Shown piece after piece: positions 36,773 to 47,509 of a stretch of 64,000 bases of DNA. Each line of letters starts with the position of its first letter. The stretch's first letter is position 1. The position numbers were made by a program, and so were the translations under genes. The DNA comes from Apis mellifera (lineage: Eukaryota; Arthropoda; Insecta; Hymenoptera; Apidae). Location of the stretch: contig NC_037640.1 in NCBI RefSeq assembly GCF_003254395.2, positions 11,543,789-11,607,788 of the forward strand, written 5' to 3'. The notes beneath the pieces are model-generated. The model was not told the origin of the DNA and did not search any database. It saw nothing but the letters and a program-made list of their open reading frames with translations.

Positions 36773-36780
36773 TGACGTCA
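36773..36780. promoter_or_regulatory. CRE octamer TGACGTCA
   Basis: A perfect CREB/ATF consensus palindrome lies in a pyrimidine-rich GC patch (CCCTCGGTGACGTCATTCC). An 8-mer is expected about once per 65 kb by chance, so function is unproven. Confidence 0.3.
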
Positions 36781-37920
36781 TTCCAAACCCTCCCTCCTTC
36801 GATATATATGTATGTATATATCATGGGAAACGCTGGAAGGAGGAGGGGGGGGAGGGGGTCGACAGTGGCGTAGGCCGAGGGGATGCGCGATACCGATTTA
36901 AAAAATTCAACCGTCGATGGGGAATCGAGGAGGCGAAGGAATAATATATGACGAGTCGTTGCGCGAAGCGAGCGAACGATCGAGGCGATTTAATAAAATC
37001 GAAGAATTTTTTTTTTCGAACAGAAAGTTCGTTTACTCGAGATTTCTTTGTCATTCAACGCGCCTCTTTTACAAATTTCCAAATATTCGTTGGAAAAATT
37101 CTCTTCAATAGGGGAGGAGAAAGATTTTCAATGATATACGGAGAATATACAGAGATATCTCTCAATCTCGTCCAATCCAAAATTCTCGAAATTAATACGA
37201 CGCGTGAAAGGATCCGAATTCCACTTCTGTTGCTCCTGCGTTTCGATCTCTATCTATCTTCCTATTAAGTTGAACACCACTGGGCGAGGTTCAGATAGAG
37301 ATACGCGCCATTATTATTTCCTTTTTCGAAATTATCGTTCAAAATTATCGTTCATTGTGTTAAAATATATCTTCGATTTTCTTAGCCGGTTCTCGTCCAC
37401 TCGGCCTTATCAATTTCGTTAGTCTCGCTCCCGTAGTACAGCTCTGTTTTACCCACCGCGCTCCGGTGGATATGGAAACGCTTTGTTTGGTAAAGGAGAA
37501 AAGAGAATACGGGAATAGGCGCGCGTACACGCGTCCGGGGAAACGTTAGACGTTTGGTGACGTAACAGGTCTCGTCGCTCGGCGCTCGGCTCCACGCGAG
37601 GGAAAGGAAATTATTGGAAATTTAGTTAGAGCCGGCTGGCTTACATAACGCCTAGCGCCTGTTCGCGGGACGTAATTCCAATCAATAAGCAAACTTGAAC
37701 GTACAAGTAGAAATAGCGGCCGAGGCTTAATTGTGTCGCGTGACTCCTCCGCGGCCGGTGAATCGAGAGACGGATCTCTCTTCACTCTTAGCAACCCGTT
37801 TTATTAATTTGTTATTCCTCCTTATTTTTTTTTATAATTTTTTCTCGTAACAGAAAATTCTACTTCATCTATAAGCAAACGAATGCGACTTGAAAAATAT
37901 TTTTATTATATTTTATGAAC

Positions 37921-37936
37921 GGGGGGGGGGGGGGGG
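37921..37936. repeat. Poly-G run (16)
   Basis: Sixteen consecutive G residues inside otherwise very AT-rich sequence (TTTTATGAAC before, TTAAGTCATAG after). The abrupt contrast makes length error likely. Confidence 0.8.
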
Positions 37937-39607
37937 TTAAGTCATAGCGAAGTTTTTACATATTCTGATTTTTCAATATTGGATTTAATTCCATTTGGAT
38001 TCGAATGGCGACAATATTTATCCACGTTTGATTTTTTTAAAATATTGTGGAGATTTCTAAGCTCTTTTTTTATATGAAATAATATATTGTCAAATGGCTA
38101 GATTTTCTTATCTCAAATTAAATCTTAGTCCGAATTTGACCGAATCAATGACAATATTCTCAAAGTTTTTTTAAACATGGAATATGATAATTGAATATAA
38201 TAGTTTCTATAAATTGCTTCAAAATTTCATAAATTCCGATCACTTTATAAAATATCGCACAAAACAATAACATAGACTTTAATATTTCTTTATATCCAAA
38301 AATTCATTAAAATATAAAAATTCTATACATAATTAATTCGCACGTAAAATTTCATGTCCGAGTATCGTCTCGAGTTATATTAGTTCGATTTATATACACA
38401 TATATATAACTATTTTAATTCCCTTTTTTCCTATTATTATTAATCATTATTATTATTCTCACTCTTGTCGATGATTTCCTAATCGCGAATAAATTACGTA
38501 ACACAATAAATTTAACATCCGCCCATGTTAAATCGAACGGTATATATATATATGTATATAATAGCATCGTATGGGACCGGTATTGACTCATAAGCGGTGG
38601 GTAGATGTGCCATTATCTATCACGGACGACACGGCCGTTGTCGCGTACGGTTAACCGGTTGGCAACGAAGAAACAGAACCGCGGAGAGAGAGAAAGTTGG
38701 AGAAGCGCGGGATGCGGCCGCGTTTCGCGGCGCGCGCGAGGGGCAGTCCGTATTCCATTCGCGAAGAAATTGAATCCAGTCGCGCGAGGAAGTCCGCCAA
38801 CCTCTCCGCGGTGGTACGCGCGCCACTTTACCGATCGAGCACCGCTCCGGTAACCCGGCCGGCGAATCAATACCTCATGCCGCGATATATCGTATCGCGA
38901 TTTCGAAAATCGATTGCGAATGCTTGCGCTTCCGCGTGGCAGGATCGTGTTCCAACGATTCGTTTCGTGTTTCTGCCCGGACCCGATCCTCCCTCTCTCT
39001 CTCGCTCGTGTCGGCCAATCGCCGCACAGAGAATTGTGAGATTTTTTTTTTTTGTTTTTTAGAAGAAGAGAATTGAACGCATCGTCACTTTCCCTCGTTG
39101 GGAAGAATAGTTTGGAGAATACTTTGATCTTTATTCGAGAATATATGTTATATATACAATTTGTTCGAATTGAAATAATGTTATGATTGATTTTCGTTTC
39201 GGAATTAATCCAACAAATTTCATATATAAACTACGTTGCAAGTTTTCTCCAAATTACACCTGCGAATCCTATAATGGGACGAAAAATATCGATCGACCGC
39301 TCTCAAACGAGGTTCCCTTTCCGAGTTAATAAATCGCCTCGATGTAACTTTGGAACGGAAAAGAGGATATCGCGAATATCGAATTCGATATCCATTGGCA
39401 CGATGCATCGAGAGAGGGGGGGGGATTAAAGCGAATGGAGGACGATTTTTTCGCGGATGAAAAATCAGAAGAAGGATGAGAGGCACTGGCCGAGCAAGGC
39501 TGCACAAGGGAGCGCAAAAGGTGAATGCATCCGCGCTTCCTACATTTACGCAATCGATTCCTCGAACCGTGGTTCGCACGTAGCAATGGACGCGTTCACC
39601 CGTTCAC

Positions 39608-39610
<3 letters not shown>

Positions 39611-39664
<54 letters not shown>
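39611..39664. repeat. (TC)27 microsatellite
   Basis: Fifty-four bases of uninterrupted TC dinucleotide. The plus frames crossing it give (Ser-Leu)n and are not coding. Confidence 0.95.
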
Positions 39665-39667
<3 letters not shown>

Positions 39668-39730
39668 ATCGTGTGAACACGAACGTGAAAATAATCGTTT
39701 CTCATGGTACCCGCGAAACGCAACCCTCGT

Positions 39731-39757
39731 TCTCGGTCTCATTCACTGAGACCGAGA
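39731..39757. repeat. Perfect 10-bp stem-loop
   Basis: TCTCGGTCTC and GAGACCGAGA flank the 7-nt loop ATTCACT. Lies between the (TC)27 tract and array E. Confidence 0.65.
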
Positions 39758-39798
39758 CAATGAGCGTGAACGAAAAAGGGAATTCTTCGTCGATGCTT

Positions 39799-41500
39799 GG
39801 TAAATAACAGTTTGAATGGTCGAAATTACGAATATTTATATATATCTACCAAAATGTTCAAAATGTAGTAATAAAAAATTAATTGTATTGCTAAGTTGAA
39901 GTGAAATTTTTAATCGTGATTTTTTAACTAGTTACTTTTCCAACTAGTTACTTTTCTCTGGAACAAATTGTTGAATTAGGTTATGTAGGTGAATTTTTCT
40001 TTAATCCACGGTAGGTAAATAATAGTTTGAACAGTTGAAGTTATGAATATTTATCGTTCAAAATGTAATAATAATCGATTAATTGTATTGTTAAATAGAA
40101 ATTATAAGAGGAAGCAAGTATGAAGTAAAATTTTCATTCGAGATTTTTTAACTAGTTACTTTCCAACTTTGGAACGAATTGTTATGAAACGGATTAGGTT
40201 ATGAATTTTTCTCTGATCAAGCAGATAAATAATAGTTTGAACAGTTGAAGTTACGAATATTTATAAAAATGTTCAAAATGTAATAATAATCGCGAATAAT
40301 TATATCATTAAATAGAACTTATAAGAGGAAGCAAGTATGAAGTAAAATTTTTATTCGAGATTTTTAGTAACTAGTTACTTCTTCAACTAGTTACTTTTCT
40401 CTGAACGGAACGAATTGTTGGTTAGGTTATGTGGATGAATTTTTCTTTAATCAAGGTAAATAATAGTTTGAACAGTTGAAGTTACGAATATTTATCGTTC
40501 AAAATGTAATAATAATCGTGAATAATTGTATCGTTAAATGGACGAAATTATAACAGGAAGCAAGTAATATAAAATTCTTGTTCGAGATTTTTTAACTAGT
40601 TACTTTTCCAACTCTGGCCGAAACGAATTGTTGGTTAGGTTATGTGGATTTTTCTCTGATCCATGAACAATTGAAGTTACGAATATTTATAAAAATGTTC
40701 AAAATGTAATAATAATCGTGAATAATTGTTAAATGGACGAAATTATAAGAGGAAGCAAATAATTGTATAATATAAAATTCTTGTTCGTGATTTTTTAACT
40801 AGTTACTTCTTCAACTAGTTACTTTTTTCTGGACGGAACGAATTGGTTAGGTTATGTAGGTGAATTTTTCTCTGATTCACGATAGATAAATAATAGTTTG
40901 AACAGTTGAAGTTACGAATATTTATCATTCAAAATGTAATAATAATCGATTAATTGTATTGTTAAATAGAAGTTATAAGAGGAAGCAAATAATTGCATAA
41001 TATAAAATTCTTGTTCGAGATTTTTTAACTAGTTACTTTCCAACTTTGAAACGAATTGTTGGTTAGGTTATGTGGATGAATTTTTCTCTGATCAAGGTAA
41101 ATAATAGTTTGAATAATTGAAGTTACGAATATTTATCGTTAAACTATAATTATTTATAGTTATGGGTTATAATTACAAGTTATTTTAACAAGTAATTACA
41201 TCAAACCATTATTCGAAATTTTTAATTACTTTCTTCTCCAATTCTGGATAAAACAAATTGTCCGAATTTTGCATCCGTTCGATTAAATTACATGAACGAA
41301 TTTTTCTCTGATCCACAAGTAATAATAAATAACAATTTAAACAATCGAAGTTACGAATAAAGTTACATACATATATCTATCCTTCAAAATATCATAATAA
41401 TTATAATCGTTAAACGAAATTAAACGAGGAAGCATTTTAACGATTATTTATTCCAACCAATTATTTATTTATTAGAACAGAACGAATTGTTCGAATTTCA
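39799..41500. repeat. Tandem array E (~208-232 bp monomers, alternating two types)
   Basis: The anchor GTAAATAATAGTTTGAA or a close variant recurs near 39799, 40013, 40222, 40454, 40662 (truncated to GAACAATTGAAG), 40882, 41094 and 41325. Units share GAAGTTACGAATATTTAT, CAAAATGTAATAATAATCG, GAGGAAGCAA, TTTTTAACTAGTTACTT and GGTTAGGTTATG. The segment AACTAGTTACTT…CCAACTAGTTACTT is doubled in units at 39926, 40370 and 40797 and single in those at 40150, 40594 and 41025. The strict alternation means the evolving unit is a dimer of about 425-440 bp. The distal copies (41160-41500) are more diverged. Confidence 0.92.
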
Positions 41501-42920
41501 CATCCATTCGACTAACTTATTGAAATTCTTAAATAACCAAAGCCCGAAACCCAGAATTACAAGATTCCATTTCTCGATCAACAAATTTATATTCCATCCA
41601 TTTCACATCCAATGTGTCAACCAATTGTCATCGTCTCCAATCTTCGACTATCTCGCCACTTTTTCGTACGGCGAAAAAGCAGGAAAATCGAAAAAGCAGC
41701 GGGCCAAGGTTGAACGACCTTGTTCAAAGCGCCACCCGTTTCGAATCGGAGGTTGAACGACCTCCAGGGACGACCTTATCTCCTCCTCTTCTTCTTCTTC
41801 TTCCTTTTTTTTTTTTTTTTCATCAAACAATGGGGAAAGTGTTGCGAAAGCGGCGCCGGGTGTGACGCGGCGGTGGTCACGCGCGAGGGGCATCGTCGCA
41901 AGGGGAGAGGAATCCTTTCGATTTCGCTTGTCACCTCGTCGAAAGATCGCTTTCGACCTCCTCCGACCGTTAACACAACAGTTTTTCCAACAGCCTTTCA
42001 CCGAGCCGCGGGTTTACGAAACCAGTCGATCCGTCCAGGCTGGAATTCGGCCGAGGGAAGGTCAAGGGCTGGTGAACGCCAGCTTTCACCAGAAACGCTC
42101 GCCTCGAAATCTCCGTTTCTATAATCGAGCGAAAAGTTTTCCTTTCTTTCTCCTCGATTTTTTTTTTCTTTCCTTTCAATTCAAAAGAAACGATTGGAGA
42201 GAAATTAATTGATTCGAGATTAGAAATTATATTTTCGGAGGGGGGCAGATAAAAGCGAGTTTCACAACCGTATTCTTATCTTCGAAATATACCGAAACTC
42301 TTTTTCCTTTTTCTTTTCACGATTAATGAATCGAAATAAATTCAAAAAAAATTTCTTAGACTCGTGATTATTCTTAAACTACTTACTTAAATATTGTTAA
42401 ATTTATGGGATTGGAGAGTTCGTCGTGAAATATCTTTTTATCACAATCCAATAAATGAGCAGTCTTCGAACCGAATAGGATCTGAGTTATCCGATGATTC
42501 GGGCGAAGAAGGCCGATTCTTGCAACTTTCTCCGAAGGATGGTGCCCCTAAGTCTGGTGCGAATCGCGGGTTGGGAAGCAAGGGAGTCGTAGGTTAGCGG
42601 CGAGATGCGAATCGTCGCTGCTTTCCTTTCCTCCGCGTGGAAAAGGAGAAACGGAGGGAAAGGTCAGAGCGACGAGGAAGCGGCCGAGTGATAATAAGCG
42701 AGCCAACACTTTCTACGCGGTTGCCGCGAAAGAAGGGGCAACTCATTCTAAATGGAACGCGAAGGAGGTGGCTCGAAGGATTCGTTCGAGGGATAGTGTT
42801 ATCTTTTTCTATTATTCTTATATTATAGCTTGTGTGAAAATATAGATTTGAGGTTTGATTTTTGGAAAAGTATAATTTTCATTATATATTTTGGAAAAGT
42901 AATTTTTATTTGCTTTCTGT
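41501..42920. other. Gene-free stretch, GC-rich 41640-42120
   Basis: The GC-rich part holds a (CTT)n/(T)n block at 41780-41820 and low-complexity frames on both strands (41648-42001 minus, 41720-42212 plus). 42830 onward is markedly AT-rich and CpG-poor. Confidence 0.5.
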
Positions 42921-42959
42921 TGTAATTTATGTAATATTTTATATATTACATAAATTACA
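42921..42959. repeat. Perfect 17-bp-arm palindrome
   Basis: TGTAATTTATGTAATAT and ATATTACATAAATTACA are exact reverse complements separated by TTTAT. It sits in an AT-rich, CpG-poor segment about 350 bp upstream of a MITE. It could extrude as a cruciform, or be the remnant of a small foldback element. Confidence 0.85.
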
Positions 42960-43315
42960 TATTTTATATTTTAATATTTTATATAATAATTCATACATAA
43001 AAGTATATATGAATATATAAAAAAGATTTAACATTGTGTTTAATTAATATGGAAAGTTGATTGAAGTATATGTGTAAATGTATGTGCAAATGTAACTTGA
43101 AATAAGATGGAAAAATCGATTAGTAGATCTATAAAATATATTTTGTTTAATCCGTAAATATTTTTAAAAGAGGATTAAAATTTTTAATTTACAACGTAGT
43201 TTTAACGTAATTGGTTATTACGTTAAGAGATTGAAGCAAAATTCAATTCATTTTTTATAAATTTGAAAAATTATAAATTGTTCGAGCCACTGTGAGCCAT
43301 GCCGTTTGATCATTC

Positions 43316-43745
43316 TTAAGCCGCGTTCTCATGTATTCTCAAATGTATTTCCTAGTATACAGTTCGTGTAAACGTAATATTATTGAATGGGTCAAAATTC
43401 AAATTTTCATATTTATAAAAAAAAATATATTTTTTAAGAATATTTTTAACATTACGTTCTTTTCATTTTTATTGATTTTTTTTTTCGTTTCATATTCTCT
43501 TTTTTTATTCTATATTAATCAAATACAATTATTTATTATATATACATTTTTAACGAAATAATAAATTGCAATAAAAAGGAATATATCGTTCTCTAAAAAT
43601 TAAGTCTCTCGATATAAGCTCAAAATCGAGAGGAAAAAATAATTTTATCCAGTTACTAGTTCCAATAAACAGCAATTTTGAAAGCAATATTCAAAGGGAG
43701 ACGAATTGAATTTGTCCTCGTTGGTTCGATGAGAACGCGGCTTAA
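43316..43745. mobile_element. TTAA-flanked MITE (piggyBac-like, non-autonomous)
   Basis: GCCGCGTTCTCAT (43320-43332) and ATGAGAACGCGGC (43729-43741) are perfect inverted termini, each bordered by TTAA (43316-43319 and 43742-43745). TTAA target duplication is the hallmark of the piggyBac superfamily. TTAA is its own complement, so a PIF/Harbinger-like 3-bp TTA duplication cannot be fully excluded. The interior (about 396 bp) is AT-rich and encodes nothing recognisable. The flanking C and G extend the symmetry to CTTAAG by one base. The element is short enough to be moved only by a transposase supplied elsewhere. Confidence 0.75.
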
Positions 43746-43746
43746 G

Positions 43747-46700
43747 GAATCATTGCGCCAAAGAAAATGAAATCGAACATCCGATAGAAGATCGAGTCGA
43801 AATTTGAATCTGCTATACATGGTGCGTCGCGTCCAATTTGAACGAAGAAATACTTCTTCTTCGTCCAACAGAGAGAGAGGAAGGGAGGGAGAGAGAGAGA
43901 GAGAGAGAGGGCGGTTAGGCTAAATGAAAAACTTGAATCTCCTTGCACGAAAGTTAATCCGTCTCCGCCTCGAATTATCCATTGTATCTGTTTCAATTTA
44001 AACGAGTCGAAAATCTCGCAAGAGATTTCCTTTTTCCGTTTTTCAATCGAATCAACTTGAACGAGAAATTCATCTTCCGCTTCGAGAAGAAAAAAAAAAA
44101 TTCTCCTTTCCATTATCTCCGCTTCTAAATCAACGTTTCGAATCGGGCATTGGACACCCGATGTTGAAAAATCCCGAGAAAAAATTGCCTCGAGTAATTA
44201 CTTGATAAAACGCTCGAATAATACTTATTCATAGCTGCTTATAATTGATCCGTTTTTACGCGTAACCTCGCCTCGTTTGACACCACAATTTATTTCCGAC
44301 TATTAATACATTATTTTGAACGATAAATATAAGTAACTTTACGAACTGAAACTATTTAAACCAAATTCCCCTTGTCAATCGAGACGATTAAACTTCTTTC
44401 TCCTTCATCTTCGGAGAAAAAGAAGATGCCTCGATCTTTTTCTTTTTCACTCGCCTATATCCAAAATCAACTTAAAGTTAAGATAGATTCCTAAGAGTCT
44501 TTCTGAAAGAACGAAAGAAAGAAAGAAAAAAAATTCCCCTGTCGAGTGTTCGTTTTCCAAGTCGACTCGTTTTAAACTTGAGCGAGTTGCCCGAGCTTCC
44601 TCCTGAAAAGCTCTCGTATGTGGGACGCGTATCGAGGAACACGATCTCGAGGAGGTCTATTTCTCTCTTCTTCCCTTCTCTCTTCCTCCCCTCCAACTCG
44701 GTGTACGCCGCGGCGCTGCTCCTAGGCTAGGTCTAAACGCGTCGATGCTAAGCCAAGCGAGCGTTTCTCCGCGCGCTCAACGTACAATGGCAACAAAGTT
44801 CGACCCACGCTATTGCCTGGCTGGCTGGCTGGCAGTGAAACCTCCTCTCCCCTCCCCCGTCCCCACCTTCAGCGGGCCCCTCATTCCTTATCTCGCTCCA
44901 TACGGAGAATCACCTCGCGTCTTACCTCGGAAACTTATTTCGGAAATATGCGAAACAAATGTCTTTCGTTGTTATATTATATGAGCGTAATATTTGATAT
45001 TTTTGTGCATGTATATATATTGGTTATTTACGTAATTTACTTGGGTACAGGTTGGGCACATTCTCGAAGAGTTCGCATTGTAGAAAGAAAGAATACGATT
45101 CTAGGTTTATTTATCGAGTTGTGAGCGAGATATTTTCGCGCTCTTGTTTTGGTCTAAATTCGATCGGTCAAAGATGTTTACATTATGTTAACGTTTATGC
45201 AACGAACCGGTGCTCGTTATATATTAATTTTCATGAAATTCTTTCGCGTTGGACGATTATGCACAACTCGAAAGAGTGATTCACGCATAATTATAATTAA
45301 TTACACGTGTGTTAATTATACGTGTAATTAATGCAGTCAAAGTGTTTCCCCTTAAATGGCGAATATATTAAAACGTAATATCGCGGGGAAATAATCGCTA
45401 ACCTCGTAGTGACAATTTTTCCTGTTCGAAATTTCATCCGACGGTAAATTTTTGAAGCAAAGCTCGATTTCGTTCGACTCGATTCCCAAGTTTCATCAAG
45501 GCGCCACAGTTATCTCCCCCGGTTATGTACAAATCATTAAGGGGAGTCATTACGAGTCCACGGTATTTCCAGATTTTAATTAGAGAGCGTTTCGTTTCTC
45601 GAGTCCTCTCCTCTCCTCTAAGCAGGAAAATTTTTGACCGCGTTACGAAACAACCAGATAACCTTCTCTAACTTATCGACGGTGTTGCTGTTCAATTTGG
45701 AACAAAAGGAGAAAAAGAAGTCGCGCAGGAAGATCCACGATCGTTTACCTCGACTGCAGTTTCATTTCCACGGCGCTATCGATCGTTGGCGCTGTAACGA
45801 TCGTTTCGCGCCTCCGATATTCGCGAGCAATACTGTTTCGCAAGCTCGTTATGTAAAGGGTGAAAAAGTAATTGGCGCACGATTTCTAACCGTTAATTGA
45901 TTAAAGAACAATCGGCGTTGAATAACGGGGAAGCGATTTGAGCGTTTAAGCTTTAATAATCCTTCTTTCGATTCGTCGACGACCACCCATTTTTATAATC
46001 GTTTCCTCGCGTATCGCGTGGCGAGAGGCGAGAATTCGTCACGGATAAGACATGCAAGATCGTTTTCGGCGCGGTTTCGCTACGAGATGGCGTTAATAGC
46101 AATTTATCCTCGACGTTAGCAGACGTTGCAATTATGGCGGGACAAATAGAAAAGACTCTCTGCTCGCCCTTTTTTCCACTTCAACCTGTGGACATTTGAT
46201 TTTACACCTCGAGTAAAACCGAATTTACTTTTTCGAAATAATTCCTTCTCGCTAATTAATTTTCTCCTTCGAAAAAAAAAATAAGCAAACAAAGTCGAGA
46301 TGAAAATAATAAAATTCTTTCTTCCAAAAAATCCTCTTCCCTCTTTTCGAAATTCGTTTAAAATTTCTCTATGCGCGTGGGAGGCGGGAAAAATCGGGTG
46401 GAAAAGAAGGAAGAAGGCATAGACGTATAAATATGGGAAGAAAAGGTGGAGGAGAGGTTTTTACGTGGGTTGAACGGTCACGTTGCGCCCGTGGGAAGGA
46501 GCAGAGGAGTTCGGTGTGCACGGAGAGAGAAATACGTTTCACTCTCGACGAGCCGGCCGGATAACGGGGCTCTCTGTTCACGGCGGAGGTAACTACCTCG
46601 CCGAGAAAGAAGGGAAAGTAGTTCTGTGAGTCAGTGGGGCTTGCGGTACCCCACGACGTTCAACGGTTAAGCGGCAGGCATCGGCAGGAACGGGAAACGG

Positions 46701-47500
46701 GTAATCCAGATGAGCCGTATCGCTTTATCCTCCGCCAAATCTCCCCCCTCCCCTCCCGCGCTACGCTTTCTTCCTTCTCGATCGTCCCGCGATCTCGAGA
46801 CGTCCATTTTTTTTTTTACATTCTTTTTTTTTTTTTTTTGTAAATTTCAAACTTGATAAAAGTAATGATAATTATTCATTACGATAATAGTTCGTTTATT
46901 TCTATTCACATCTCTATATAATTTTAGAATTTTTTTTAATAGAGTTTCGTGTATTGTTAAGAGATTATTGGAGATAAAGGAAAATATTTCTGGCAATGAA
47001 ATTCGAAAAAATTCTTTCTTCCTCCTTTGTTCTAGATTATTCGAAATGTTCGACGCTTCTTATTACAATTTATCAATTTTTTATTCGTGTTAGAATAATG
47101 AGATGGGATTTTTCGAATATATTTTGAAGGCAAGTTTGTCGAAGGTAGGTATTAAAGTCTTCGAATCGAGTCTTTTCGTAACTCGAGAACCGCGGTATGA
47201 AAATATAGCGGAAGATTAATCGTTGGCGAAAAAGCAAACACGTTATTACCAACGACAATGGTTAATCACTCTTTAAATCACCAGAAAAAGAAATCGAGGC
47301 ATTTATACCTCCTACCAGCTGTGCGCGGTGTTTTATTGCTCCCTCTCGTGCGCTCTGTTCGTACATACGGTTTGTACATACGACATTTTTTTTTAATTCC
47401 TCATTATCCTTTCACGTTTCCAAATACACATAAAAATCGAAGTATATACGAAATACGATTTTTCTTTCTTTAATCAGAACGATCATCTTTGATTCTTCGA
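43747..47500. other. Gene-free stretch
   Basis: Includes a (GA) tract at 43888-43909, a CTGG tetramer run near 44817-44833, GC islands at 44580-44960 and 46370-46800, and AT-rich sequence elsewhere. The 46500-46600 island ends with CACGGCGGAGGTAACT, a donor-like context resembling that at about 8180. No exon is recognised. Confidence 0.5.
45296..45332. repeat. Perfect 13-bp stem-loop
   Basis: ATTAATTACACGT and ACGTGTAATTAAT flank an 11-nt loop (GTGTTAATTAT). Both arms carry ACGT and AATTA, the latter a homeodomain core. GCAT and ATGC occur just outside, with a gap on the left. Confidence 0.8.
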
Positions 47501-47509
47501 TTCTTCTAT

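Larger units (their letters stand above)
34084..39610. other. 5.5 kb gene-free stretch
   Basis: AT microsatellite-like sequence at 34110-34215, an (AAAAC)n tract near 34790-34812, GA-rich islands at 35040-35340 and 36540-36900, and a balanced GC-rich island at 38580-39000. Frames over the islands are low-complexity and open on both strands. Poly-G runs, a G-quadruplex motif and a CRE-like site are listed separately. Confidence 0.5.

Noticed and set aside
8170..46600. CGGCGGAGGTAA shared by ~8177 and ~46581 as conserved first-exon donors
   Set aside because: Only about 12 bases match and the flanks do not align; coincidence in CpG-rich sequence is likely.
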